Positions 49,901 through 56,623 of a stretch of 64,000 nt of DNA are shown here, piece after piece. How positions within the stretch are numbered: the first letter of the stretch is position 1; every line of letters begins with the position of its first letter. The stretch lies in NCBI GenBank assembly GCA_013388835.1, contig JACAEL010000006.1:1-64000 (forward strand). The letters run 5' to 3'. The notes under the pieces are model-generated. The model made no database searches. It was given only the letters and a program-made list of their open reading frames with translations, and was not told the DNA's origin. A program made the position numbers and the translations under genes. The DNA comes from Candidatus Thorarchaeota archaeon (GTDB taxonomy: Archaea > Asgardarchaeota > Thorarchaeia > Thorarchaeales > Thorarchaeaceae).

Positions 49901-50940
49901 TTGCCGGAAACACTCTTTCCGGTTCCGGGGTCGCCTACCATCAGGATATTGGAGCGTCCTCTAAGTCTGGTACCATCAGGAAGGACCTTTGAAACACCTC
50001 CGAATAGAAGGAGTGCTATCGACTCTTTCAGTGCTTCATGGCCTTGGATTGCAGGCGCAATCGAAGCGCATATGCGCTCATGCACATACGGATCCCGTGA
50101 CATCTCTTCGATTCGTTTCATATCCTCCGGTGTCAGGTCTATTTCCTCATACTCCTTCTCAGTAATCTCAACTCCGTTCGCCTCTATGAACACGTTGAAC
50201 GTGGCCAGTCTTCCCCCTTTTCGTGAGAAGTCAGGGGTAGTACGTAGAATACCTGTGATCTTGACGAGATCGCCGGGCCGGGATATGTCTACAATATCAC
50301 CTTTGAGAATCACATCAACTGAGCGCGGCATCTGTCCGGGAGGCAACTCCTCTGGCGACTCCTGTATGCGAACCTTCTGCCAGTCAACGAAAGTTGATGC
50401 CTCTGGAACTAGCTTGACGGGCGTCTTCTCCATGCAGGTGGGACACTCGTGTGGTTCAGTGTATCTCCCGTCCTCCTGAGTCACTGGAAAGAGACCCCTG
50501 TGTTTCTTGCAGAAGAACTGAGCCTCCACCAGGAGGGGTTTCACTTCACTAGCACGCATCATTATTCCGCTGATGTGAATGAGGCGACCAATGTGCTTGG
50601 ACCTGAGAGCTCTCAGTGGCACATGGTCAGGGTAGTTGACTAGCCTTAGCCGTAGGATATCTCGACCTACGCGGGCAACATAGTCTGGATCCTCGACATT
50701 CAGTACGGATACAAGTGCTCTGTGTCCAGCATCGAGGAAGGCGTCAGGGTCTTGTTTGGCATCAACAACAAAGGCGTTGTCGAATCCAATCAAGTCTTGA
50801 AAATCGACCACCAGTGATGTTTCTTGATACAATGACATGCTACGAATGCGAGACCGATAGGTGCTGTTGCCCTGTTCATCCCTGTATCCCTTCAGGAATG
50901 CCTCGATTCGCTCCTGTATGCTGTTGTCCTGTTCATCCAT
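43909..50940 (-). CDS. mcm: Replicative helicase MCM, interrupted by three inteins
   Basis: The precursor is 2343 residues, of which about 689 remain after splicing, the usual archaeal MCM size. The N-terminal domain has FCKKHRGLFP...HECPTCMEKT (zinc site) and GQMPRSVDVILKGDIVD. The AAA core is split: Walker A NILMVGDPGTGK plus SQLLKFV, Walker B CIDEFDKMDPDDR, sensor ASNPTLGRYEP, Arg finger SRFDLIWVL, and a C-terminal winged helix. The ATG at 50940 starts the conserved domain. The frame is open 53 codons more (to 51099), but that part is not MCM-like and probably is leader after the TATA at 51117-51127. Order: GINS-mcm-hel308. Confidence 0.95.
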   Translation of the reverse strand: MDEQDNSIQERIEAFLKGYRDEQGNSTYRSRIRSMSLYQETSLVVDFQDLIGFDNAFVVDAKQDPDAFLDAGHRALVSVLNVEDPDYVARVGRDILRLRLVNYPDHVPLRALRSKHIGRLIHISGIMMRASEVKPLLVEAQFFCKKHRGLFPVTQEDGRYTEPHECPTCMEKTPVKLVPEASTFVDWQKVRIQESPEELPPGQMPRSVDVILKGDIVDISRPGDLVKITGILRTTPDFSRKGGRLATFNVFIEANGVEITEKEYEEIDLTPEDMKRIEEMSRDPYVHERICASIAPAIQGHEALKESIALLLFGGVSKVLPDGTRLRGRSNILMVGDPGTGKSVSGNEYVFIRETAFSGGSWNVRRIGEVIDDLLSRYSCMVISENGTEVLRLPEGVAIHTLSISPASLKTRISRIVEVSRHKADRLVRIHTATGRTVSMTPDHSVSTLRNGCLQVLTAQGLEIGTYVPIARSIELPDEGFTGLNMEQTLACNGLSVLGVESGQMSRIQHSSLLVSCPVATTCVVPTSVQGCTTVPLVLPNPSWAGPGCDRAWPPRIVPLDDRLGRVVGFYLSEGHVDNSTVCFRNLGAEAKRQLDSDLRSIFGLVSVSLEGNHIHEPTIGQWFLTLFGTGVEKKLPGFLLAAPRAFRRSILSTFFIESGWIEDDASICAATENRDLAYQLSDLLSTFGVFASVSTTPLKPGSHRSRKRHTIVIAGEEVLRFQNEIGLVSSSIREHLESASAHSVSQREQLRDIVPNFGDLCTQATNDLLVGGHSDGPSMNLLEEVRELTRKQSIGRKHLQSLVERIVQLGRDNSHSFALASLKTLATSDVFWDRVTEIEHVDHVSTVYDIGTEDGHFLLANGNLILHNSQLLKFVTGLASRALYTSGKGTTAAGLTAAVVHDTETGAMTLEAGALVLADQGIACLHPSTKVIFDNRIVSVDSLFDETLKKSAISGGEIVEICPIKGHVKAFDIDRLESIDDECTLIRRKWYSGPLIRAKLSSGFEIRLTPDHKVVDGNTLQWKDISSCETGELILSPLKLSDTSSCIYVFDIVPDDWIVVLNKEDKDILKERVLRVFKTLDEFNRRFGVDKQILSGMQHFRVGKLKEVLRQLGLMSEWREKSLGYGRTSKSVEFLKTNQVTPELAYLIGFVHGEGIYNAREHRSLFCEPQYFTSDDTIENLKNALRSVSYLDYDEFCRIVSSENDAQVVIAERTTSHRDSSLLAYLIDYFLADDLMNTLLLPQECIKAFVAGALDSRGRVSVKSRTRGGREFKTVLIDFLFSNDKQRSLAFILILRRLDVYAQFRERESADIIRINGRTDVQLLCASTRDYSVKVRKASVPHDFHSASSSGEKLPRLKVAQIGSLLDSICTSEFLHRGIRNAPHVYRTLEHRPSRRQLSHVAELMGDRLPPTIANEICRLLKRDYFLDLVISIEEEHYDGWVYDLRVKCHHNFLADGIVVHNCIDEFDKMDPDDRTAIHEAMEQHSFHPSTEILFSNGVRSPIGPFVDRLFAEHPERVVQGINCEILDTASMGIGIYTTDFNEVRETTLDRISRHLAPDHFIRITFDNGRDVMVTPNHPLFVFRDGAMTTLPADRIKVGQFVPAPLKMPCGHNPGAQLILTPASRHFSEETRLPSRLTSEVARLLGYLVTESCVYQEDSAEIVFSTTSEFIRSDIRHLMSSLFGLEGFDHMQNDTAFHFVSSALMEFLQENFPEITSVASSRRIPPQLFVSGENAARVFLQSAFLIDGSRESEGLCYRTESWGLAQDYQDLLLCIGVQSHIVRSTNNDLFRVHICHDSLPVFKELVVDPLNSHANETNLALSHSIELVHSDDPFPPDFVPMIGDLYRRVGLSRVWSSLATTNGGLAAAAAKAESLGHTEGGAHMFLCGHTTPEVGSTLNETSRSDPSAVFRERQDSCVKPCLPKNERYGVTRALLREHLERIKAALLKASETLSRRPESPREMRAILGWSQETAAKTTGWRKSFISSLDRGGLDSDTVHRAVEDLRISIQNEIDQISVRIMAMESLLDGNLRWLRVEKTETVENKGPFATEYVYDVTVEPEHTFVSQGTTLHNTVSIAKAGIVATLNARTSIIAASNPTLGRYEPSLSVQDNIKLPFTILSRFDLIWVLVDTVEATKDRELARFILGMHQRKVPEAKKTPPIDPQFLKKYISYANRQVVPQLTPEAAEVIENFYVDLRKTAEGGAAPVPITARQLEALVRLAEARARMALRDKVTREDAQAAVRLMEESLRMVALDRVTGKIDIDRLVSKMSASQRSSSDIIIKAMKDLEAEGSSVVSEDALFQRVASMGLPRERAEEVVRKLVAEGILFNPREGKLKRAQS
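44719..46482 (-). other. MCM intein 3 (588 residues)
   Basis: It lies between extein AIHEAMEQH and TVSIAKAGI. The first residue is Ser (SFHPSTEILFSNG), the last two His-Asn (QGTTLHN), and the +1 extein residue Thr. Block B is VMVTPNHPLFV. LAGLIDADG motifs are VARLLGYLVTESCVY and FLQSAFLIDGSRES, with an acidic residue retained in each. It is longer than the other two. An extra 64-residue stretch between LSRVW and GVTRALL coincides with repeat copy B (45151-45343). A helix-turn-helix-like ILGWSQETAAKTTGWRKSFI follows, probably for DNA binding. Confidence 0.9.
45151..45343 (-). repeat. Copy B of the 190-bp repeat, in frame inside MCM intein 3
   Basis: This segment matches 17620-17809 in the same orientation, about 64 of 74 bases in the best part. 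It codes for the intein residues from AAAAAKAESLGHTEGG through STLNETSRSDPSAVFRERQ to PKNERYG. Its edges agree with the ends of an insert that ordinary LAGLIDADG inteins lack at this point (inference from memory of the family). Confidence 0.72.
46552..48168 (-). other. MCM intein 2 (539 residues)
   Basis: It is inserted at Walker B: extein ALVLADQGIA, intein, CIDEFDKM. It starts with Cys (CLHPSTKVIFDNR) and ends GIVVHN, with Cys as +1 extein residue. Block B: FEIRLTPDHKVVDG. LAGLIDADG motifs: LAYLIGFVHGEGIY and FVAGALDSRGRVSV, with acidic residues kept. Splicing block F: GWVYDLRVKCHHNFLADG. Confidence 0.92.
48334..49914 (-). other. MCM intein 1 (527 residues)
   Basis: It is inserted in the P-loop between GDPGTGK and SQLLKFV. 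It starts SVSGNEYVFIRETAF and ends NGNLILHN, with Ser as first and +1 residues. Block B: VSMTPDHSVST. LAGLIDADG motifs: LGRVVGFYLSEGHV and STFFIESGWIEDD. Blocks F/G: STVYDIGTEDGHFLLANGN. All splicing residues are intact. Confidence 0.92.
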
Positions 50941-51116
50941 CAAAGCTGCTGCCTCGAAACAGTATGGAAGACCGCGACTGGATGTCCTGTGCCGTGTGTT
51001 GTGAGAGAGGTATAGCCGGCATAGAAGCCTTTGCCTATTCAAAGGCGCCTCTAGACAGATTATCCTAGGGCCAACACATGCGTTGGCGGACTTCATCAAT
51101 CTCTTCCGAATCTTAG

Positions 51117-51127
51117 CTATTTAAGGT
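51117..51127 (-). promoter_or_regulatory. TATA box upstream of mcm
   Basis: CCTTAAATAGC on the minus strand would start transcription near 51095, giving a leader of about 155 nt before the ATG at 50940, or a leaderless start at the in-frame ATG 51096 with a 52-residue N-terminal extension. Confidence 0.45.
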
Positions 51128-51223
51128 AGTACTACGGAAACGCTGGATGCCAGAAGACACTATTGTTCCATGGCTGTTCTGTGTAGAATCCTACTCTGGT
51201 CAGCACAGAATCCGGGCAGTCAA

Positions 51224-51562
51224 TCATTCGCTGTGGCTGTTACTGCCGCCCACGTTCGTTTGCCATTCGGTGAGAAGGGTTGCAAGTTCCTCACACAACC
51301 AGAGCTCCTCACTCGTCATACGCTTTCGCATCTCTTGCACTTTGCTGGAAGTGACTACGCGAATCAGCTTCGCAATGCGACTCTCAACCAAGGAGGAGAA
51401 GATACGCTGTGTTCTCTGAATCTCGTCGTAGTATGTTTCGGGGTCAAGGGAAGTCTTATCGTTTCGAAACCGCTTGATTCTCTCGCGCAGGGCTGAGTAG
51501 AGGAAGGGCGGAAACGTGAGCAGCTCGGATGCACTCTCTTCGGTGTTTGATAGATTCTGCAC
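51224..51562 (-). CDS. Gins23 A-domain half (after an in-frame stop)
   Basis: This is 112 residues from a GTG at 51562. The helical pattern (YSALRERIKRFRNDKTSLDPETYYDEIQRTQRIFSSLVESRIAKLIRVVTS, then MTSEELWLCEELATLLTEW) is that of the GINS A domain. It is in the same frame as the B-domain half upstream, from which it is separated only by TAA and four codons. A separate translation start is possible, though the GTG has only GGCGG directly in front. GINS links MCM and Cdc45-like protein in the replicative helicase. Confidence 0.7.
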   Translation of the reverse strand: MQNLSNTEESASELLTFPPFLYSALRERIKRFRNDKTSLDPETYYDEIQRTQRIFSSLVESRIAKLIRVVTSSKVQEMRKRMTSEELWLCEELATLLTEWQTNVGGSNSHSE

Positions 51563-51574
51563 CCGCCGGATTGA

Positions 51575-51808
51575 TTAAATCGCTTCCGCGGGCACAACTT
51601 CGGCCATTCCATGCCGAATCAACACCTCAATCACCCAATTAGGCAGTTTGGCCTCAGTTTTGGACTGGAACGGACCTATGCTCTTGCCACAAACCCTAAG
51701 TCCCGGTACGGACTCCTTGAATGTACAGGTCCGCTCTGCGCATAGGAAGCGCATTGTGTGTCGCTCAATGACTTCGGCAGCTTCGCTGAGAACTCTCATA
51801 GCAGTCAT
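51575..51808 (-). CDS. Gins23 B-domain half (ends at TAA 51575-51577)
   Basis: This is about 77 residues from the ATG at 51808: RVLSEAAEVIERHTMRFLCAER, then SVPGLRVCGKSIGPFQSKTEAKLPNWVIEVLIRHGMAEVVPAEAI and stop. The pattern G...IGPF..GTEAxLPxWV...L...G.AE is that of the GINS B domain, which in Gins23 precedes the A domain, as here. Summed with the downstream half the product would be about 190-195 residues, the usual Gins23 size. A TATA-like ATTTAAGTAC at 51832-51841 on the minus strand fits a leaderless start near 51808. Longer frame readings to 52177 run antisense to RFC and are rejected. Confidence 0.68.
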   Translation of the reverse strand: MTAMRVLSEAAEVIERHTMRFLCAERTCTFKESVPGLRVCGKSIGPFQSKTEAKLPNWVIEVLIRHGMAEVVPAEAI

Positions 51809-51908
51809 CACGCAGTAGCGACTCATCGTACTTAAATGGTCATACTTCAGCCCATAGGCGTCCATATAGCGCGGCGTGCAACATAGCAACAGAAAGATAG
51901 AGGGATGA

Positions 51909-52871
51909 ATGATGGATATGGATCTCTGGACTGAGAAATACAGGCCGCCAACTCTTGGAGAGATAATCGGCCAGGCGGCAATAGTCGAGAGCCTAACAAG
52001 ATTTGTAGAGCGGAGAACAGTTCCACACTGCCTTTTTAGCGGCCCCCCAGGAACGAGCAAGACCACCGCAGCCATTGCGCTGGCACGCGACCTCTTCGGG
52101 CAATCGTTCGGACAAAACTTCATGGAACTCAATGCCAGTGACGAACGTGGCATAGATGTTGTGAGAAACCAAGTCAAGAACTTCGCAAGATCCCTCCCTG
52201 CTGAAGGCGCGCCGTTTAGGATACTGGTGCTTGATGAGGCGGATCACCTCACAAACGATGCGCAGCATGCTCTTCGTAGGACAATGGAAGCATACTCCTC
52301 ATCCTGTCGCATGATACTCATATGCAATTACTCAAGCAGAATCATACCACCAATACAATCAAGATGTGCCATCTTCAGGTTCTCGCGGTTGGGAGATGAT
52401 GCCATATCTGATAGACTAGCATATATCTCGCGTAAGGAGAAGGTCAGAATCACATCGGACGGCATCAAAGCAATACTGTATCTATCGGAGGGCGATATGA
52501 GGGCCGCAATCAACCTGCTCCAAGCAGCATCTTCAGCGGGACAGCAAGTCACTGAGGATGTCGTCTACAGTATCTCTGGTCGTGCCAACCCGAGTGTAGT
52601 GAGAATGATGCTCGAAAAGTGCCGTGACGGAAAGTACGAGGAAGGATACTCAGACCTGAAACGTCTCATCAACAGGGAGGGAATTGCCCCATTGGATCTG
52701 GTAAGACAAATACACAGAGAAATAGGAAATATGGGTTACACAGACCTCGGGATAGTAGAGATGCTGGAGATGACAGCAGAGGTAGAGTTCCGAATCGCCG
52801 AAGGAGCAGATGGAGAGCTTCAGCTGTCCGCGCTCTTGGCACACATTCACTCGGAGTCGAGCGTCCGATGA
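51909..52871 (+). CDS. rfcS: Replication factor C small subunit
   Basis: This 320-residue clamp-loader ATPase loads PCNA. It has WTEKYRPPTLGEIIGQ (RFC box II), Walker A CLFSGPPGTSKTTAAIALARDL with Ser in place of the second Gly, MELNASDERGIDVVR, Walker B FRILVLDEADHLTNDAQHALRRTME and ICNYSSRIIPPIQSRCAIFRF (sensor 1, SRC Arg finger). A C-terminal helical collar follows. AGAGGG precedes the double ATG. The stop overlaps the rfcL start (ATGA). Confidence 0.95.
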   Translation: MMDMDLWTEKYRPPTLGEIIGQAAIVESLTRFVERRTVPHCLFSGPPGTSKTTAAIALARDLFGQSFGQNFMELNASDERGIDVVRNQVKNFARSLPAEGAPFRILVLDEADHLTNDAQHALRRTMEAYSSSCRMILICNYSSRIIPPIQSRCAIFRFSRLGDDAISDRLAYISRKEKVRITSDGIKAILYLSEGDMRAAINLLQAASSAGQQVTEDVVYSISGRANPSVVRMMLEKCRDGKYEEGYSDLKRLINREGIAPLDLVRQIHREIGNMGYTDLGIVEMLEMTAEVEFRIAEGADGELQLSALLAHIHSESSVR

Positions 52872-54091
52872 ACAGGAACGGACTGATTTGGGTAGAGAAG
52901 TATCGTCCAAGGCGGCTCAAGGAGATGGTTGGAAACCGCGAGTCGCTAGATCAACTCAACGAATGGATCAAATCATGGCAGTCTGGCGTGCCAGAATTCA
53001 GGGCACTTCTACTACTTGGACCACCCGGAGTAGGAAAGACATCTGCGGTGTCAGTGATGGCGGCTGAGCATAACCTCGAGTTGGTGGAGTTCAATGCGAG
53101 CGATAGACGCAATAAGGATGCGATTGAAACGCTGGTGTGGAGAGCCGCAACCCAAGAAACCATAGACGGTAGGAGAAGGCTGATTCTACTGGACGAGATA
53201 GATGGACTCTCAGGAACCAGCGATAGGGGCGGGACTGCAGCCATAATCAGCCTGATAGAGCAGACGGCTCATCCGATTGTAATGACAGCCAACGATGAGG
53301 AGAGTCCTCGGGTCAAGGACCTCAGGAAGTCATGCGAGGTGCTTCGCTTTAATCCGTTGACCACTGATGAGATCGAGGAGATTGTGCGTGCCATAGTTGA
53401 TTCGGAGGGGCTTGGCACCGAAGAGAGTATCATTCAGAGCATAGCAAGGCAGTCTCATGGAGATGCAAGAGCGGCCATCTCGGACCTAGAGGCGGCCGAG
53501 TCCGGACAGTATTCGACTGATGCTAGGGGGTTGCCCAGCCGAGATGTTCAGAGAAGAATCGGAGAATCGCTGGCAAGACTCTTCATGGCCTCTAGCGCGT
53601 CTACAGCGAGTCTTCTTGTTTCTGAAACAGATTTGGATCAGGACCAGTTGATTCTGTGGCTTGAAGAGAATGTCCATCTACATCTGGTTGAAGCAGATGA
53701 GCTTGAGGCGGGTCTTGAGGCACTCTCAATGGCGGATGTGTTATTGGGGAGGATAACAAGAACGCAGAACTGGAAGCTACTTACTTACGCCTTCGATTTC
53801 ATGTCCGCGGGGATTGTAGCTAGCCGCACTAAGACTCCGTTCAGACATATGGAGTACACGGAACCGTCTTGGCCGCTTATGGTCTGGCAGGGAAACAAGT
53901 CGAGGGAGAAGCAAATGGAGACTACTTCCAGAATCTCAGCGCTAGCAAACATTTCAGAAAGAAGGGCTGTTCACGAGTATCTTCAGACGGTTCGTGATAT
54001 TCTCTACCATGATCCAGAGCAAAAGACGTTATTTGCAGACTGGCTTGATATCAGCGAAAAGGCGTTGGAAGAGAGAGGAGTTCGTCGATAG
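52868..54091 (+). CDS. rfcL: Replication factor C large subunit
   Basis: This 407-residue partner of RfcS has LIWVEKYRPRRLKEMVGN, Walker A LLLLGPPGVGKTSAVSVMAAE, EFNASDRRNKDAIE, Walker B RRLILLDEIDGLSG and VMTANDEESPRVKDLRKSCEVLRF, lacking the SRC motif as large subunits do. It is shorter than many archaeal RfcL proteins (about 470-500), because it stops after the collar (ISEKALEERGVRR) and has no Lys-rich tail or evident PCNA-interacting motif. It overlaps rfcS by ATGA and the convergent truA by 41 bp. Confidence 0.94.
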   Translation: MNRNGLIWVEKYRPRRLKEMVGNRESLDQLNEWIKSWQSGVPEFRALLLLGPPGVGKTSAVSVMAAEHNLELVEFNASDRRNKDAIETLVWRAATQETIDGRRRLILLDEIDGLSGTSDRGGTAAIISLIEQTAHPIVMTANDEESPRVKDLRKSCEVLRFNPLTTDEIEEIVRAIVDSEGLGTEESIIQSIARQSHGDARAAISDLEAAESGQYSTDARGLPSRDVQRRIGESLARLFMASSASTASLLVSETDLDQDQLILWLEENVHLHLVEADELEAGLEALSMADVLLGRITRTQNWKLLTYAFDFMSAGIVASRTKTPFRHMEYTEPSWPLMVWQGNKSREKQMETTSRISALANISERRAVHEYLQTVRDILYHDPEQKTLFADWLDISEKALEERGVRR

Positions 54092-54878
54092 CCTCTAGGG
54101 TTGCGCTTTGCCGGCCTATGGTTCGAAGTCGGGCCACGATGGTCTTGCGAATCCTGCGGGTAGCATACTTGCTTCTTACGAGCCTAAAGGGCACCACGGT
54201 CTCAACAAGGACGAGTGACTCAGGAGGCGCTGGATGAATCCCTCCGGGCAGACTCTGCTGACTCTCCAAGAGAGCGACAATACTCTGGCGGCTGATTTCC
54301 TGGTGGCTGTATCTCAGTAAGACTGTCACCAGTTTCCGTACGAGTTTCCACAGAAAACTGGTACCGAAGATGTCTAGTGCGACGAGTGGAGGAGTTTGGA
54401 TCACCGCGATATTGATGAGAGTCGTCTGCGAGTTCCTCTCACCATCGGGTTTGGCAAGCAACCTGAAGTCATGAGTCCCAGATAGAAGGACTGAACCTTC
54501 TCTCAATGCGTACAGATCAACTCTGTCTTGGATGTCACCCAATATGTACCTGTAATGGCGCATGATTACATCAAGACGTGGGTTGAACTGGTCGGGAACC
54601 CTCAAGTACTCCCACAGGGATATGTCGTCTGGGAGATACCTGTTGATACGGTCGATGTCAAAGTTCGCGTCTGTTGTGATTTTCACAATCTGACCCATAC
54701 TGTGGACACCACGGTCAGTGCGCCCTGAGAACTGGACAGTCTTGGTAGAGTGGGGCTCTCCACTCCACCGACTAATCGCCTCAATCAGCTCGCCCTGGAC
54801 CGTCCTTTGTCCCGGTTGGGCCTGTGAGCCATGATAATTGTCACCCAGATAGCAAAGCCGTGCCGCATATGAAACCAA
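54051..54878 (-). CDS. truA: tRNA pseudouridine synthase TruA
   Basis: This protein of about 275 residues makes pseudouridine at positions 38-40 of tRNA. It has YLGDNYHGSQAQPGQRTVQGEL, the catalytic VQFSGRTDRGVHSMGQI (Asp), LRVPDQFNPRLDVIMRHYRYIL and FLWKLVRKLVTVLLRYS. A TTG at 54878 lies 11 bp after AGGAGG; the in-frame TTG at 54887 lies too close to that site. Its 3' end overlaps rfcL by 41 bp on the opposite strand, which is longer than most convergent overlaps here but both C termini look natural. Confidence 0.9.
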   Translation of the reverse strand: MVSYAARLCYLGDNYHGSQAQPGQRTVQGELIEAISRWSGEPHSTKTVQFSGRTDRGVHSMGQIVKITTDANFDIDRINRYLPDDISLWEYLRVPDQFNPRLDVIMRHYRYILGDIQDRVDLYALREGSVLLSGTHDFRLLAKPDGERNSQTTLINIAVIQTPPLVALDIFGTSFLWKLVRKLVTVLLRYSHQEISRQSIVALLESQQSLPGGIHPAPPESLVLVETVVPFRLVRSKYATRRIRKTIVARLRTIGRQSATLEAIDELLSLPTPFR

Positions 54879-54893
54879 GCCGGTCAAATCCTC

Positions 54894-55181
54894 CTATCGA
54901 CCCCACAACTCCAAAAGGTTCTTGAGCGCACGGGCTCTGAGGTCTTCAAGGCGATACCTGTAGATTCGAATTCTACCGAAGGACTTCTCCTCAACCAAGC
55001 CGGACTCTATCAGCACGTCGAGATGACTCTTTGTTGTACTATGATTGAGCCCTACGCGTCTGCAGAGTTCGGAGATGTTCAGTTCATTTGAAACAGCAAG
55101 CTCACGAACAATCTTGATTCGGCCTCTGGATGAGAATACCTCATCAATGGTTATGCGGGTCTTGGCATCGGTAGTCATCAT
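54894..55181 (-). CDS. ArsR/winged-helix regulator coupled to Orc1
   Basis: This 95-residue winged-helix protein: DEVFSSRGRIKIVRELAVS, NISELCRRVGLNHSTTKSHLDVLIESGLVEEKSFG (recognition helix) and wing RIRIYRYRLEDLRARALKNLLELWGR. It has no metal-binding cysteines in the usual ArsR positions. The ATG overlaps the orc1 stop (ATGA), so the two are co-translated; it could control orc1 itself (inference). truA follows after 15 bp. Confidence 0.78.
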   Translation of the reverse strand: MMTTDAKTRITIDEVFSSRGRIKIVRELAVSNELNISELCRRVGLNHSTTKSHLDVLIESGLVEEKSFGRIRIYRYRLEDLRARALKNLLELWGR

Positions 55182-56392
55182 GAGTCATCAGCCTTCTTCT
55201 GCTCAATGAAACCAACTAGGAAGTCCTCTAGAAGTTCCGCAGGAACATCAGAAAGACCAATCAGGGTTGTCTGTCCTCTTTGGCCAGTGCTTGACCGCTT
55301 TGTGTCGATTAGCTCCTGTGCATTCAAGTCCTGAATCCATTCCCAGATCTGTGTGTGTGATCTGGGTTCTTCCGAGTATTCCTCACAGACAAGGTGGTAC
55401 ATCTCTTCAAGTTCACCCATTGTGACGTACGCACTTCGAGTGTCATTCAGTAGTCTAGCCGCTGATAGAAGGAGTAGTTTCGATTGGAGAGGAAGCGCAG
55501 CGAAGACCTCCTTACGGAGCTCGGGATGTGTGTCCGCTTTCGCTTGACGAGCATAGTCGGGTATTACTAGACCAGAGCCTTCATGGTCCGCCTGTTTTCC
55601 CGCCCGCCAGAGTAGCTCGATTGCATACCTTGCATCGCCTTGCATGGAAGCGATGTCAGAGATGAGACGTATTGTTTCGGTCATCACGGTACCCTCACGA
55701 AAGGCAGCTTTGACCCTCGCACTGAGGATATCGAATAGCTGCTCAGAGGTGTATGGTTGAAACCGAAGCACGTTCCGTTGAAGTGTACTGAGTGTGCTGA
55801 CATCGAAGGTCGATTCATCAAGGGCTATGCTCCGTCCCACTCCGATTAGCGAAATACGCTGAGGTGCATTCAAGCGGTCGTCCATGAGTCTAGTGAGGTC
55901 ATAGAGGATTTCTGGACCCTTCTGTCGGATGAAGTAGTCGAGTTCGTCTAGTATGAGGAGTAGGTAGCTGTCCTCCGAGTCAAGAGCCTCCACGACCATC
56001 TGCAGTATCTCTTCAGGGGAGTGCCCACGCTTCGGAAACTTCGGTCGGAATTCCTTGAGTATCTTGAGATAGATCAGGTATGCACTCTTGTTCACTCTGC
56101 AATTGATGTGAATCTTACTGAGCCGAATCTCGCGCCTCTTGGCAGCCTTGACCAACTGCTCTGAGAATCTCTTTGTGACTGCAGTCTTCCCACTTCCCAC
56201 AGGGCCTTCTATGATATAGCGATGGCTTGTGCGTCCTGGGGAGGATATCATTGTCTTGAAACTCTGCGCTAGCGCCTTCAACTCGTTCTCTCTATGTGGA
56301 AGGTCTTCGGGAACGTAGTCAATTGAGAGGAAGTACTCTGACTTGAAGACGCTGCGCTTGATCAATTCGTCTTCAACGTAATCCCTTGACAT
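55178..56392 (-). CDS. Orc1/Cdc6 replication initiator-type AAA+ protein
   Basis: This 404-residue protein has DLPHRENELKALAQSF (initiator start), Walker A YIIEGPVGSGKTAVTKRFSE, Walker B LLLILDELDYFIRQ, sensor 1 ISLIGVGRSIALDE, VLRFQPYTSEQLFDILSARVKAAF, sensor 2 GDARYAIELLWRAG and a C-terminal winged helix (PLQSKLLLLSAARLL, YEEL-like). It should bind origins and help load MCM. A CCTTTTAAGG TATA (56421-56430) lies about 33 bp before the ATG. I could not find clear origin-recognition repeats next to it, so a paralogue without a nearby origin is possible. Confidence 0.85.
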   Translation of the reverse strand: MSRDYVEDELIKRSVFKSEYFLSIDYVPEDLPHRENELKALAQSFKTMISSPGRTSHRYIIEGPVGSGKTAVTKRFSEQLVKAAKRREIRLSKIHINCRVNKSAYLIYLKILKEFRPKFPKRGHSPEEILQMVVEALDSEDSYLLLILDELDYFIRQKGPEILYDLTRLMDDRLNAPQRISLIGVGRSIALDESTFDVSTLSTLQRNVLRFQPYTSEQLFDILSARVKAAFREGTVMTETIRLISDIASMQGDARYAIELLWRAGKQADHEGSGLVIPDYARQAKADTHPELRKEVFAALPLQSKLLLLSAARLLNDTRSAYVTMGELEEMYHLVCEEYSEEPRSHTQIWEWIQDLNAQELIDTKRSSTGQRGQTTLIGLSDVPAELLEDFLVGFIEQKKADDS

Positions 56393-56420
56393 ATCTGACG
56401 AAGACTAGACTGAAGCCACA

Positions 56421-56430
56421 CCTTAAAAGG
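56421..56430 (-). promoter_or_regulatory. TATA box of orc1
   Basis: CCTTTTAAGG on the minus strand, about 33 bp before the orc1 ATG, gives a leader of only a few bases. Confidence 0.5.
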
Positions 56431-56623
56431 ATTGTTGGAGTTGTACGATTAAACGCACTCTTACAGCAGAGATGACCGAAAGTATTTTGTGGCGAGCTCT
56501 GTACTCAAGATCCATATCATTGTCACACGGACTCATTGGGGTCATGAAAATCACTGCTCGCCAGTTACATATGGTGGGAGGTACCCCTTAAGTGTGACTG
56601 GGAGCGGCAGTGACAGTCTTGAA

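Noticed and set aside
50941-51099. 53-residue extension of MCM
   Set aside because: Open but not MCM-like; probably 5' leader, although a leaderless start at 51096 cannot be excluded.
51575-52177. A 200-residue minus-strand frame reading from inside RFC
   Set aside because: Its first 120 residues are antisense to rfcS; only the last 77 or so form the GINS B domain.
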